Part shown: in pieces, positions 16,181 through 24,608 of the stretch
Layout: each line of letters starts with the position of its first letter
Numbering within the stretch: position 1 is the stretch's first letter
From: VAZQ01 sp963827585
GTDB lineage: Bacteria > Pseudomonadota > Alphaproteobacteria > Rhizobiales > Xanthobacteraceae
Assembly (NCBI GenBank): GCA_963827585.1
Contig: CAWHCK010000047.1
Location: 1-64,000, forward strand
Length of the DNA stretch: 64,000 nucleotides
Direction of reading: 5' to 3'
Translations under genes and position numbers: made by a program
The notes under the pieces: model-generated
Database searches by the model: none
What the model was told of the DNA's origin: nothing
What the model saw: only the letters and a program-made list of their open reading frames with translations

Positions 16181-16459
16181 CTATCGCCTGGCCCGGCCGC
16201 CCTGGCCGGTTGTGCCGGGGTCGCGCTCGCCGTGCTCGCCATACCAGAGATACCAGGGATTCTGCTCGCACGAGCCGCCGGTGCCGGGGCCTGCCGTCAT
16301 CATGCATTGCTCGAATGAGTTGAAGGCGCAGCTCCTGCCGCCCCGTCCGATGTAGACGACGCACCAGGGACGATAGGTCACGGCAAAGCTCGGGGCGATA
16401 TCGATGAACGTGATCACACACACGCCGAGCAGGGTCACGGCGGCACGGATCGCTGTCAT
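16181..16459 (-). CDS. DUF3551 small secreted protein, copy 3 of 3
   Basis: The 92-residue precursor starts MTAIRAAVTLLGVCVITF (signal peptide) and carries YRPWCVVYIGRGGRSCAFNSFEQCMMTAGPGTGGSCEQNPWYLWYG. ATG 16459 follows AAGGAGACTGGCC. A longer frame joins it to the upstream permease gene, but only because of a frameshift in that gene, so the fusion is not real. The gene starts 143 bases after the permease stop. Confidence 0.8.
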   Translation of the reverse strand: MTAIRAAVTLLGVCVITFIDIAPSFAVTYRPWCVVYIGRGGRSCAFNSFEQCMMTAGPGTGGSCEQNPWYLWYGEHGERDPGTTGQGGRARR

Positions 16460-16602
16460 GGCCAGTCTCCTTGACCCCCTCGATTCCACAGATGGCCCGC
16501 ATTCGAGGATAATTTGGAGCCGCGCACAACCGGCTTTTCGACACCGGGACAGAGCTCCTTCGCAAAATTCCGTGATGCCGCCTGCCGTCGGACAGCGGAC
16601 GG

Positions 16603-17527
16603 TCACTCCTTCACCGCGCCCGTCATCGCCGAGACGTAGTGCTCGACGAAAAAGGCGTAAAGAATGACCAGCGGCAGCGAGCCGACGAGGGCCCCCGCCA
16701 TCAGCGAGCCCCACCGATAGATGTCGCCGTCGACGAATTCGTTGACGATGGCGACCGGCACCGTCTTGTGCTGGGTCGAGGAAATGAAGGTGAGCGCGTA
16801 GATGAACTCGTTCCAGCACAGGGTGAAGCAGAAGATGAACGCCGAAATCAAGCCAGGTACTGCCAGCGGCAGGACGATCTTGGTGAGGATTCTGGTAGCG
16901 GCTCGCGCCGTCGATCAGCGCACATTCCTCGAGCTCGAACGGGATGGTCTTGAAATAGCCCATCAGCAGCCAGGTCGAGAATGGAATCAGGATGGTCGGA
17001 TAGCTGAGGATCAGCGCGAACGGGGTGTCGAACAGGCCGTATTGGAATACGACGGTCGACAGCGGGATGAACAGGATCGACGGCGGGATGAGATAGGCGA
17101 GGAAGATGGCGACGCCCACCCACTGCGCGCCCCGATAGCGCAGCCGCACGATCGCATAGGCCGCAAGCACGCTGGCGATGATCGAAAGGACGGTGGCGGC
17201 GATCGCGACCAGCATGGTGTTCATGAGCCATCGCGGATAGTCGGTCCCGAACAGCAGCTTGTGGATATGCTTGAGCGTCGGCGTCCAGGTCCAGAACGGG
17301 TTGAAGCGCTCGAGATCGAGCAATTGCTCGTCCGGCTTGATGGCGGTGAGCGCCATCCAATAGAACGGGAACAGCAGCACGAGGAGGATCAGCGACAGCG
17401 GCAGATAGAGCGTGACCAGGCGCCGCGGCAAGGTCTCGAGATAGCTCATGCCTTCGGTGCGATCGGCCACGGCGCCGGTCAGCACCGCTTTCGGACTGGC
17501 GACCTTGGGGATGAGCGCGTCAGTCAT
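16603..17527 (-). CDS. Sugar ABC permease, MalG-like, with apparent frameshift
   Basis: Membrane permease of a carbohydrate importer (CUT1, MalG/UgpE type). The first 212 residues include five membrane segments and the start of the EAA loop (ELEECALIDGASRYQ). At about 16890 one extra A shifts the frame; in the next frame the protein continues ILTKIVLPLAVPGLISAF ... TGAVKE and stops at 16603. Corrected length is 307 residues, normal for the family. It overlaps the first permease by 8 bases. The shift is either a sequence error or a recent mutation that would abolish the importer. Confidence 0.75.
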
Positions 17528-18479
17528 TGCTCTCTCCCTGCTGCCACTTGCGGCGCTGCAGTCCGAACCACGAGATCAGGATGGCAGCCAGCAGGAACGG
17601 AATCATGGCGGTGGCGATGGCCGAGCCCTCGCCGAGATAGCCGCCGCCGATGGCGCGCTGATAGCCGAGCGTCGCCATCAGATGCGTGGCATTGGCGGGA
17701 CCTCCGCGCGTCAACACCCAGATGAGCTGAAAATCGGTGAAGGTGAACAACACCGAGAACGTCATCACCACCGCGATGATAGGGGTGAGCAACGGATAGG
17801 TGACGTAGCGGAACATCTGCCAGCGGTTGGCGCCGTCGATCGTTGCGGCTTCGTAGAGCGAGGGCGGCACGGTCTGCAGGCCCGCCAGCAGCGTGATGGC
17901 GATGAACGGCACCCCGCGCCAGATATTGGCGAAGATCACGGACCAGCGCGCGTTCCAGGTATCGCCGAGGAAGTCGATATTGGTCGCGATCAGGCCGAGC
18001 TTGCGCAGCGACCACGATACGATCGAGAACTGGCTGTCGAAGATCCACCAGAAGGCGATGGCCGAGAGCACGGTCGGCACGATGAACGGGATCAGCACGA
18101 TCGCGCGGATCATCGCCTTGAACGGCATGTTGTGGTTGAGCAGCAGCGCGAGGTAGAGGCCGACCGCGAACTTGAACACGCTCGCGACGCCGGTGTAGAG
18201 CAGGGTGTTGAACACCGCGAGCCAGAACACCGAATCGTCCCACAGCCACTCGTAGTTCTCCAAGCCGATGAACTCGCCGCTGCGGCCGATCCGCGCGTCG
18301 GTGAACGAGAGCCAGATGCCCAACCCGAGCGGATAGGCGAGGAACAGCAGCAGAAATGCCGCCGCCGGCAGCATGAACCAGAGGCCGAGCCAGTCGCGGT
18401 GGACCTTGAGCCGATCCCACGCCGTGCTGTCGCGACGAGGCCGCCCGGCAATCGCGTGCTTGAGGGCGAGATCGGCCAT
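17520..18479 (-). CDS. Sugar ABC permease, MalF/UgpA-like
   Basis: The 319-residue protein has a cytoplasmic N-terminus and six membrane segments typical of CUT1 permeases, with the EAA loop at SLYEAATIDGANRWQMFRYVTYPLL near residue 205-230. It forms the heterodimeric channel with the downstream permease, with which it overlaps by 8 bases. The binding protein and ATPase genes precede it. Substrate (sugar, polyol or glycerol-phosphate-like) cannot be told from sequence. Confidence 0.9.
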   Translation of the reverse strand: MADLALKHAIAGRPRRDSTAWDRLKVHRDWLGLWFMLPAAAFLLLFLAYPLGLGIWLSFTDARIGRSGEFIGLENYEWLWDDSVFWLAVFNTLLYTGVASVFKFAVGLYLALLLNHNMPFKAMIRAIVLIPFIVPTVLSAIAFWWIFDSQFSIVSWSLRKLGLIATNIDFLGDTWNARWSVIFANIWRGVPFIAITLLAGLQTVPPSLYEAATIDGANRWQMFRYVTYPLLTPIIAVVMTFSVLFTFTDFQLIWVLTRGGPANATHLMATLGYQRAIGGGYLGEGSAIATAMIPFLLAAILISWFGLQRRKWQQGESND

Positions 18480-18483
18480 GGGT

Positions 18484-18560
18484 CAGTTGTCAGTAATCAG
18501 TAGTCAGTAATCAGAGGTCGGGAGAACCATTCTGATTACTGACCTCTGATTCCTGTTCCC
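18484..18560. repeat. Inverted/direct repeat cluster with CAGTAATCAG units
   Basis: Between the binding protein gene and the first permease lie CAGTAATCAG-type direct repeats followed by their inverted copy CTGATTACTG. The units GTCAGTAATCAGAGGTC and GACCTCTGATT can pair. It could attenuate expression between the two genes; the same repeat unit is common in GC-rich genomes as a dispersed element. Confidence 0.55.
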
Positions 18561-18562
18561 TG

Positions 18563-19882
18563 TCAGCGGTAGAGCCGCATCGCCTGACGCTCGGCGATCT
18601 TGATCGCACCCTTGGTGTCCTCGCGTCCGGTGCAGACATTGGCGAACATGTCGACGACGATGAAATCGGCGAGCGCGGAGGCTGCCTTTTCGCCCACCGA
18701 GCCGAGGCCGCCGGCGGTGAGCGTGCGCTTGGCCGCCTCGCGGAAAATCGTGTTCTTGGGATCGACCGTCCACACCGGGTTGGCGTCGTAGGCGTTGAGC
18801 GGGTGCGTGAGATAGCCGACCGACGCCTCCAGCCACTTGTTGTAGTTGTCGGCCTCGAGCAGGAACGCGATCAGCGCCTTACAGGCCTGCGGATACTTGG
18901 TGTAGGTCATCGCCAGGATCGGGAAGCAGACGTGGAACTCGGTCGGCCTGCCGACCGGTCCGACCGGCCACAATGCGTGGTCCATGTCCTCGGCGATGTC
19001 CTTCTTGGTGGCGTCGCGCTTGGCCGCGGCATAGATCGAGATGCCGTTGTTGGTCCACGAAATCTCGCCGGCGAGGAAGGCCTTGTTGTTGAAGGCGTCG
19101 TTCCACGCGGCCACACCCGGGATCATGTTGTCGAAGAGCTGTTTGGCATAATCGAGCGCCTTGGCGGTTTCCGGCGAGTTGAGAATGACCTTGTCGTTCT
19201 TGTCCACCACGTTGCCGCCGTGCGCCCACAAGCACCAATGGACCCAGCAATTGCCGTCGCCGGTGGCGTGCCCGAGCGCCATGCCGCCGGGCGTATTGTT
19301 GCGCTTCGTGGCCTTGGCATAGTCGAGGAACTCATCGGCGGTGGCCGGAAACTTGGAGAACCCTGCCTTCTTCAACGCCGAGATGCGGTAGTTGAGCATG
19401 TTGCCGCCGTAGCAGATCGGGATATCGATCCACTTGTTGCCGCTCTTGCCGTAAGCCACCGCGGTCGGGACCCAGCCGCCGTATTTCTTGCCGAGATAGT
19501 CCGCGACGTCGGTGACATCGACGCATTTCTGCGGGAACAGGTGGGGCAGCGAGAACAGCCCCCAGAACAGGTCCGGGCCCGCGTTGGTGTTCGCCGCCAC
19601 CGATGCCTTGGGCGGAATGTCCTCGTAGGATTCGCGCGTGACGCTGACCTTAACCCCGGTCGCGTTGGTGAACGCATCGAGCAGCGCCATGAACGCGTCT
19701 TCCTCGGACTGCACGAAGTATTTCCAGCGCAACAGCGCGAGCTGCGCGCCCTTTTCCGGCTTCCACGGCGCGGTCTGGGCCCAGGCCTTGCTCCATTCCA
19801 GCAGTTCCGGACCGGTGAGCGCGCCGGCCGCGGCCAGCGCGGTGCCGCCCTTTACGAGAGTACGGCGGGTGAACATGGTCAT
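18563..19882 (-). CDS. Sugar-type ABC substrate-binding protein (Tat-exported)
   Basis: The 439-residue extracytoplasmic solute-binding protein (family 1) has a twin-arginine signal (FTRRTLVKGGTALAAAGAL) and characteristic blocks: LLDAFTNATGVKVSV, NAGPDLFWGLFSLPHLF, YGKSGNKWIDIPICYGGNMLNYR, and EISWTNNGISIYAAAKRD. The ATG at 19882 follows AAGGAGGA, and a longer upstream frame overlaps the ATPase gene, so I chose the internal start. It delivers its ligand to the two permeases downstream. Confidence 0.9.
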   Translation of the reverse strand: MTMFTRRTLVKGGTALAAAGALTGPELLEWSKAWAQTAPWKPEKGAQLALLRWKYFVQSEEDAFMALLDAFTNATGVKVSVTRESYEDIPPKASVAANTNAGPDLFWGLFSLPHLFPQKCVDVTDVADYLGKKYGGWVPTAVAYGKSGNKWIDIPICYGGNMLNYRISALKKAGFSKFPATADEFLDYAKATKRNNTPGGMALGHATGDGNCWVHWCLWAHGGNVVDKNDKVILNSPETAKALDYAKQLFDNMIPGVAAWNDAFNNKAFLAGEISWTNNGISIYAAAKRDATKKDIAEDMDHALWPVGPVGRPTEFHVCFPILAMTYTKYPQACKALIAFLLEADNYNKWLEASVGYLTHPLNAYDANPVWTVDPKNTIFREAAKRTLTAGGLGSVGEKAASALADFIVVDMFANVCTGREDTKGAIKIAERQAMRLYR

Positions 19883-19898
19883 GGTCGCTTCCTCCTTG

Positions 19899-20966
19899 TC
19901 ATGCGTTGAGGCGTTTTCCGCTTGGCTCGTCGAACAAGTGCGCCAGTCGCGGATCCGGCTTGAGCCGGATCTTGTCGCCCGGCTTGAAATCGTGGCGTTC
20001 GCGGAACACGGCGATGATGTCGTCACCGCCGAATTTGGCTGCGATCTGCAGCTCGGAGCCGGTGGGTTCGACCACCTGGACCTCGGCTTCGGCTCCGTCC
20101 TCGGCAAGCACGAAATGCTCCGGCCGGATGCCGTAGATCACCGGACTGCCGTCGCTGCCGGCCGGCGCTGCGAGCAGCGGCAGGCGCACACCGTTTGCGC
20201 CCTCGAATTCCAGCCGGCCGTTGGAGCGGATCGCGCCTTTGATGAAATTCATTGCGGGCGAGCCGATGAAGCCCGCGACGAACAGGTTCTGCGGCCGGTC
20301 GTAAAGCTCGAGCGGGGCGCCGATCTGCTCCACCAGGCCGTCATGCATGACCACGATCCGGTCGGCCATGGTCATGGCCTCGATCTGGTCGTGGGTGACG
20401 TAGACGGTGGTGGTCTTGAGGCGTTGATGCAATTCCTTGATCTCGGTGCGCATGGCAACGCGAAGCTTGGCATCGAGATTGGACAGCGGCTCGTCGAACA
20501 GGAACACTTGCGGGTCGCGCACGATCGCGCGGCCCATGGCGACACGCTGGCGCTGGCCGCCGGAGAGCTGGCGCGGATAGCGGGCAAGCAAGGGGCCGAG
20601 CCCGAGAATGTCCGCCGCCCGCGCCACGCGGTCTCCGATCTCCGCCTTCGGCGCACCGCGCAGCTTCAGCGAGAAGGCCATGTTGTCGGCCACGGTCATG
20701 TGCGGGTAGAGCGCGTAGTTCTGGAACACCATGGCGACGTCGCGCTCTTTCGGCGGCACGTGGTTGACCACGCGCTCGCCGATGGTGATCTCGCCCGCCG
20801 TGATGTTCTCGAGCCCTGCGATCATCCGCAGCAGGGTCGACTTGCCGCAGCCCGACGGCCCAACCAGCACGACGAACTCGCCGTCGCCAATGAGCACGTC
20901 GACGCCGTGGATCACCTCCAGGGCGCCGAAGGCTTTTCTGACCTCGCGGATCGCGACCGAAGCCAT
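19899..20966 (-). CDS. Sugar ABC importer ATPase (UgpC/MsmK/MalK type)
   Basis: The 355-residue ATPase has Walker A GPSGCGKST, Q-loop FQNYALYPHM, signature LSGGQRQR, Walker B FLFDEPLSNLDAKLR and a C-terminal TOBE region (about 240-350), the mark of the CUT1 subfamily. First gene of an operon: ATPase, binding protein, permease, permease. The start at 20966 is followed by ASVAIREVRKAF, the usual N-terminus; the longer upstream frame is unlikely. A palindromic operator candidate lies about 110 bases upstream. Confidence 0.9.
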   Translation of the reverse strand: MASVAIREVRKAFGALEVIHGVDVLIGDGEFVVLVGPSGCGKSTLLRMIAGLENITAGEITIGERVVNHVPPKERDVAMVFQNYALYPHMTVADNMAFSLKLRGAPKAEIGDRVARAADILGLGPLLARYPRQLSGGQRQRVAMGRAIVRDPQVFLFDEPLSNLDAKLRVAMRTEIKELHQRLKTTTVYVTHDQIEAMTMADRIVVMHDGLVEQIGAPLELYDRPQNLFVAGFIGSPAMNFIKGAIRSNGRLEFEGANGVRLPLLAAPAGSDGSPVIYGIRPEHFVLAEDGAEAEVQVVEPTGSELQIAAKFGGDDIIAVFRERHDFKPGDKIRLKPDPRLAHLFDEPSGKRLNA

Positions 20967-21078
20967 GTACCTGACCGCTCGCCTCGTCCCAGCCGACCCA
21001 TTTGTTTGATTGAGCCGCTGGGCTCCTCTCCATTCTCCCAAGTCTGCGCCCCAGGCCCGCCCGTGCGTGGCCGTGAAC

Positions 21079-21112
21079 TTGCAATTGAATGGGATTGTAA
21101 ATGCAATTGCAA
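21079..21112. promoter_or_regulatory. Inverted repeat TTGCAATTG-N16-CAATTGCAA, candidate operator
   Basis: Perfect 9-base arms separated by 16 bases in an AT-rich patch, about 113 bases upstream of the ATPase start. The right arm is itself part of a longer AATTGCAATT palindrome. Position and form fit a repressor site controlling the sugar importer operon; the regulator gene is not in view. Confidence 0.5.
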
Positions 21113-21211
21113 TTCCCCGTTGGTGGCAAATTTCCCCTGCTACCAACGCGGAGGCGGTCGAGAGTTGGCCCAACGGCAACTAGGCGATGACGGATACGCC
21201 CCGGTCGCGCC

Positions 21212-21649
21212 CTAATCCCGCGCGACGCGGGCGAACCCAATCGGTGTGGGGGAGGGTGCCCTCCCGGCCCTGTCACCGCTTGGATGCAGGGAGCGCACGG
21301 AGGTTGCGCTACCTTCTTCATCTGCCGGGCGGTCGGATCGGGCCTCGGCGAGCGCGATCTTGCGCGCGAGGGTCGTGATCAACTCGGTTTGGGTGCGCAA
21401 TTTCAGGTGCAGATTGAGCAGGACGATCAAGCTGATGCAGACCCAGATGTACAGGATGAGGTCGACGCCGCGACCGATCCCGACCAACTCCGCGAGTTGC
21501 GTGCTGTGCTCGGGGACCCAGACGAAGTAGAGGCCCGCCATTGCGGCGAAGAGGGCAAGGACGGCCACCGCGGGCGAGCGCCGATATTCGGTCCAGGCGT
21601 AGAGCAGGATCGCGGCCAGGAGAATGGAGAGGATGAGTTGCGCAATCAT
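21212..21649 (-). CDS. DUF2304 membrane protein
   Basis: The 145-residue product has three membrane helices (about 3-20, 27-47, 60-82) and a cytoplasmic helix LRTQTELITTLARKIALAEA, the DUF2304 arrangement. Members are usually encoded next to polyprenyl-phosphate glycosyltransferases, as here: the gene overlaps the glycosyltransferase by four bases (ATGA). Role is probably accessory to lipid-linked sugar transfer. The last 35 residues are low-complexity and may not belong to the fold. Confidence 0.7.
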   Translation of the reverse strand: MIAQLILSILLAAILLYAWTEYRRSPAVAVLALFAAMAGLYFVWVPEHSTQLAELVGIGRGVDLILYIWVCISLIVLLNLHLKLRTQTELITTLARKIALAEARSDRPADEEGSATSVRSLHPSGDRAGRAPSPTPIGFARVARD

Positions 21650-22335
21650 CGATAGAGCCTTCGCGCAAACAGATCGAGCAGAATGAGGACCGCGTCCCGG
21701 ATGCTCTGCCCCTTGGCCAGGGAATAGGCGGTGTATTCGATCGTAACGGGCTGCTCGACGTAGCGAAGCCCGCTATTGCCGATCTGGCTGAGGCATTCGG
21801 ACGCATGCGCCATGCGGTTCTGGCGCAGCCTGATCGCGGCGGCCCCTCTACGGGTCATGGCGCGCAGCCCGTTGTGGGTGTCGGTCACTTGCAGGCCCGT
21901 CGTCAACCGCGTGAACAGGGTGGCGGCGCGCAGCACCAGGCGGCGAAGCGGAGGAAGATTCGGCGCTTGTCCGAGAAACCGGCTGCCGAGCGCGAAATCG
22001 GCGCGTTCGCGCATGAGTGCCTCGGTGAGAAGGGAAATGTCCGCAACCCGGTGCTGGCCGTCGGCATCGAAGGTGACGACGACGTCGGCGCCTTGCGCCA
22101 GCGCGTAGTCGATCCCGGTCTGCAGCGCCGCGCCCTGACCGAGGTTGAAGGGATGCTCGATCACGGCGGCGGTGGCCCCGCGGGCCTGATCGGCGGTCGC
22201 GTCCCGGGAGCCGTCGTCGACGACGACGACCGCATAGCCCGCGCGCTTGACCTCGGAGACGACGCGAGCAATCACCGTCGCCTCGTTGTAGGCGGCGATC
22301 ACCACATATACGTTCGCCCGAGAGCCGCTTTGCAT
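21646..22335 (-). CDS. Family 2 glycosyltransferase (DPM/polyprenyl-phosphate type)
   Basis: The 229-residue protein shows the GT-A fold of polyprenyl-phosphate glycosyltransferases: VVIAAYNEATVI, VVVVDDGSRDAT, FDADGQH (the DxD metal site), ALGSRFLG and DTHNGLRAMTR. It should transfer a sugar from a nucleotide donor to a lipid carrier at the inner membrane. The ATG at 22335 (MQSGSRANVYVV) fits the fold start. It sits in an operon with a methyltransferase, a small drug-exporter-like protein and DUF2304. Confidence 0.85.
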   Translation of the reverse strand: MQSGSRANVYVVIAAYNEATVIARVVSEVKRAGYAVVVVDDGSRDATADQARGATAAVIEHPFNLGQGAALQTGIDYALAQGADVVVTFDADGQHRVADISLLTEALMRERADFALGSRFLGQAPNLPPLRRLVLRAATLFTRLTTGLQVTDTHNGLRAMTRRGAAAIRLRQNRMAHASECLSQIGNSGLRYVEQPVTIEYTAYSLAKGQSIRDAVLILLDLFARRLYR

Positions 22336-22393
22336 GTCGTGTCCTTCCGCACACCCGATTGGAAAATTCCATATCCTCGAGAGAAGTTCCCTT

Positions 22394-22765
22394 TCAGCTC
22401 GCGACGAGAAGCAGCCCGCCCAGAATGAGCGCGATGCCAAGCAGAAGACGCGTGGTGATCGCCTCGCCGAACACCATTCCGCCGAGCAACGGCGTGATCG
22501 CAAAGGCCAGCGCAACGAACGGGTAGGCGCGAGACAGCGGCGTGAAGGTCAGGAGCCAGACCCAGAGGACGGTCAATCCGCCATAGAGGACGATTGCCGC
22601 GAGAAAATAGGTATTGGCAACGAGGCTCAGGAGCCGTTCGCCCAGCGGAGCATCGCCGGCGTATCGCAGCGCCGCGGCTTTGAAGAGCAACTGCCCGCCC
22701 GCCATGCCGGCGGCATAAGCGAAAAGGAGCGCGACTTGCGCGAGGGCGAGGCGGTGGTCGTTCAT
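22394..22765 (-). CDS. Small EamA/SMR-like four-helix membrane protein
   Basis: The 123-residue product has four membrane helices, as in EmrE or the ArnE/ArnF subunits that flip undecaprenyl-phosphate sugars. Motifs include GQLLFKAAAL in helix 1 and PLSRAYPFVALAFAITPLLGGMVFGE in helix 3. Its start overlaps the methyltransferase stop by four bases. In this operon a lipid-linked sugar flippase is more likely than a drug pump (inference from neighbours). Confidence 0.7.
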   Translation of the reverse strand: MNDHRLALAQVALLFAYAAGMAGGQLLFKAAALRYAGDAPLGERLLSLVANTYFLAAIVLYGGLTVLWVWLLTFTPLSRAYPFVALAFAITPLLGGMVFGEAITTRLLLGIALILGGLLLVAS

Positions 22766-23673
22766 CGCGGTGGTTTTCGCAGGACGATACGCATCGCGTC
22801 GAACAGGTTGACGGGTATGCCGATCGCGCTGGCGGTTGCCGCGCCTGCGCCGCGAACACCGAGCATTCGCCGCAATTGGAAGGCGATCAGCGATGCCGGC
22901 ACGATCTTCCAAGGGTGGTCCACGTGTTCAACTGAAAATCCCAGGCCGGCGGACAAGCGGCGCATGCTCTCCTGGGTGAAAAACCACAGATGCTGCGGCG
23001 GCGTCATCAGCCGCCATTTTACGCCTGCGAATCTGGCGACCAACGAGCCGAAGTCGCCGGTGGTGATCACGACGATGCCGCCGGGATTGAGATGCTGGTG
23101 GCATAGGGCGAGCGTCGCGCGCGGCTCCGGCAGATGCTCGATAACATCGAACAAAACGATGACATCCGCGTGACCGAGCTGCCGCAGGCTGGCTTCGTCC
23201 GCCACGCCCTGCACGACGTTCAAGCCCGCGCGGCGGGCATGGTCGGCGGCTTCCGGCGCGAGTTCGATGCCCGACACCTCGAAGGCACGGGCGGCCTCCT
23301 TGAGGAAGAAGCCATAGGCACACCCGAGCTCCAGGAGCTTCCCGTTGCGGCGATAGCGGCGAATGAAATCGACGCTGCGGGCGAACTCGCGACGCAGGAC
23401 GGGCTCGGCGCCGAGATAGTCGGAATATCCATCCGCGTGGCGGCCGGAAAAATAGTCCTCGGTGTAGTACGCGGCCGGATCGAACCCCGTGGTTTCCGTG
23501 CGCCCCAGGCCGCAGCTTTTGCACTGCAAAATCTCGCACCCATTGGTCCGGAAGCGGAGCGAGTGGCCGGTGGTGCGACCGCAGGCCGGGCATGCACGCG
23601 AGATGCCGGTCTGGCTCGGCGCCGCGGGGGCGCAGAGGTCGGCAGGTTGGGTCTGCAAGGCCTCGGATTTCAT
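22762..23673 (-). CDS. Class I SAM-dependent methyltransferase with N-terminal zinc ribbon
   Basis: The 303-residue enzyme begins with a CPACG...CKSCG zinc-ribbon-like pair (about residues 28-52), followed by a class I methyltransferase domain: LELGCAYGFFLKEA (SAM motif I), IELAPEAADHARRAG, DVIVLFDVIEHLPEP and GGIVVITTGDF. Proteins of this layout often modify sugars or lipids in surface-glycan clusters. It is the first gene of the 23673-21212 operon. Exact acceptor unknown. Confidence 0.8.
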   Translation of the reverse strand: MKSEALQTQPADLCAPAAPSQTGISRACPACGRTTGHSLRFRTNGCEILQCKSCGLGRTETTGFDPAAYYTEDYFSGRHADGYSDYLGAEPVLRREFARSVDFIRRYRRNGKLLELGCAYGFFLKEAARAFEVSGIELAPEAADHARRAGLNVVQGVADEASLRQLGHADVIVLFDVIEHLPEPRATLALCHQHLNPGGIVVITTGDFGSLVARFAGVKWRLMTPPQHLWFFTQESMRRLSAGLGFSVEHVDHPWKIVPASLIAFQLRRMLGVRGAGAATASAIGIPVNLFDAMRIVLRKPPR

Positions 23674-23897
23674 CTCGAGCGGGCCGGTTCGGCCGTTCCT
23701 TGGGATCTGAAGACAGACCAGCGATCGTCTCAGCGCGGCTGCCCCGTCTGGGACAATCCTGACTTGCGGACAAAGGTTCCTCCTCGGGAATGCTGCCGCT
23801 ATCCCGATGTACCTGGCATGAACGAATACTGTCTTTTTGCGGTCATCTCGTCGCAGGCGTGCCGGTGGTGGCCGCCCCTGAGCCAGCCAGAGGTCGC

Positions 23898-24608
23898 CTA
23901 GCCGAAATAGGCCTCGCGCACCTCGTCGCGGGTCGCGAGCTCGTCCGGCCGGCCGGCTGCGACCACGCGGCCTTTTGAGAGCACGTAGCCGTAATGCGAG
24001 ATGGCAAGCGTCTGATGCACGTTCTGCTCGACCAGAAACACCGTGATGCCGCGCGCATTGATCTGGCGGATGATGTTGAAGTTCTCCTTCACCAGGAGGG
24101 GCGAGAGCCCGAGCGAGGGCTCGTCCACGAGCAGGAGCTTGGGGGCCCGCATCAACCCGCGGCCGATGGAGATCATCGCCTGCTCGCCGCCCGACATGGT
24201 GCCGGCGAGTTGTGCGCGGCGCTCGTCCAGACGAGGGAACAGGCGATAGATTTCCCCGATGCGCGCGCGGGTCACCGCCTCCGACGACTCCTGATAGGCG
24301 CCCACGCGCAGATTTTCCTCCACCGTCAGCTTGGGAAAGACCTTGCGGCCTTCCGGAATGCAGGCGACGCCGGCGGCAATCACCTTGTGGGTCGGCAGGC
24401 GCGTGATCTCGCGGCCGTCGAACACGATGCGGCCCGCGCGGGGCGTCGTCAGTCCGAGGATGGAGCGAATGAGCGTGGTCTTGCCGGAGCCGTTCGAGCC
24501 GAGCAGGCAGGTGATGCTGCCGGCTTCGACGGTGAGCGACACGCCCTGCAGCACGTCGGCCTTGTCGTAGGCGGTGTAGACCTCCGCGATCTCGAGTTTC
24601 CCCGCCAT
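23898..24608 (-). CDS. livF: Branched-chain amino acid-type ABC ATPase, LivF
   Basis: The 236-residue ATPase has Walker A GSNGSGKTT, Q-loop CIPEGRKVFPKLTVEENL (the LivF-specific 'PEGR' form), signature MSGGEQAM and Walker B LLLVDEPSLGL. With LivG it powers import through LivHM. It starts one base after LivG's stop. Last gene of the liv-type operon. The substrate may be an amino acid, amide or similar compound. Confidence 0.9.
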   Translation of the reverse strand: MAGKLEIAEVYTAYDKADVLQGVSLTVEAGSITCLLGSNGSGKTTLIRSILGLTTPRAGRIVFDGREITRLPTHKVIAAGVACIPEGRKVFPKLTVEENLRVGAYQESSEAVTRARIGEIYRLFPRLDERRAQLAGTMSGGEQAMISIGRGLMRAPKLLLVDEPSLGLSPLLVKENFNIIRQINARGITVFLVEQNVHQTLAISHYGYVLSKGRVVAAGRPDELATRDEVREAYFG

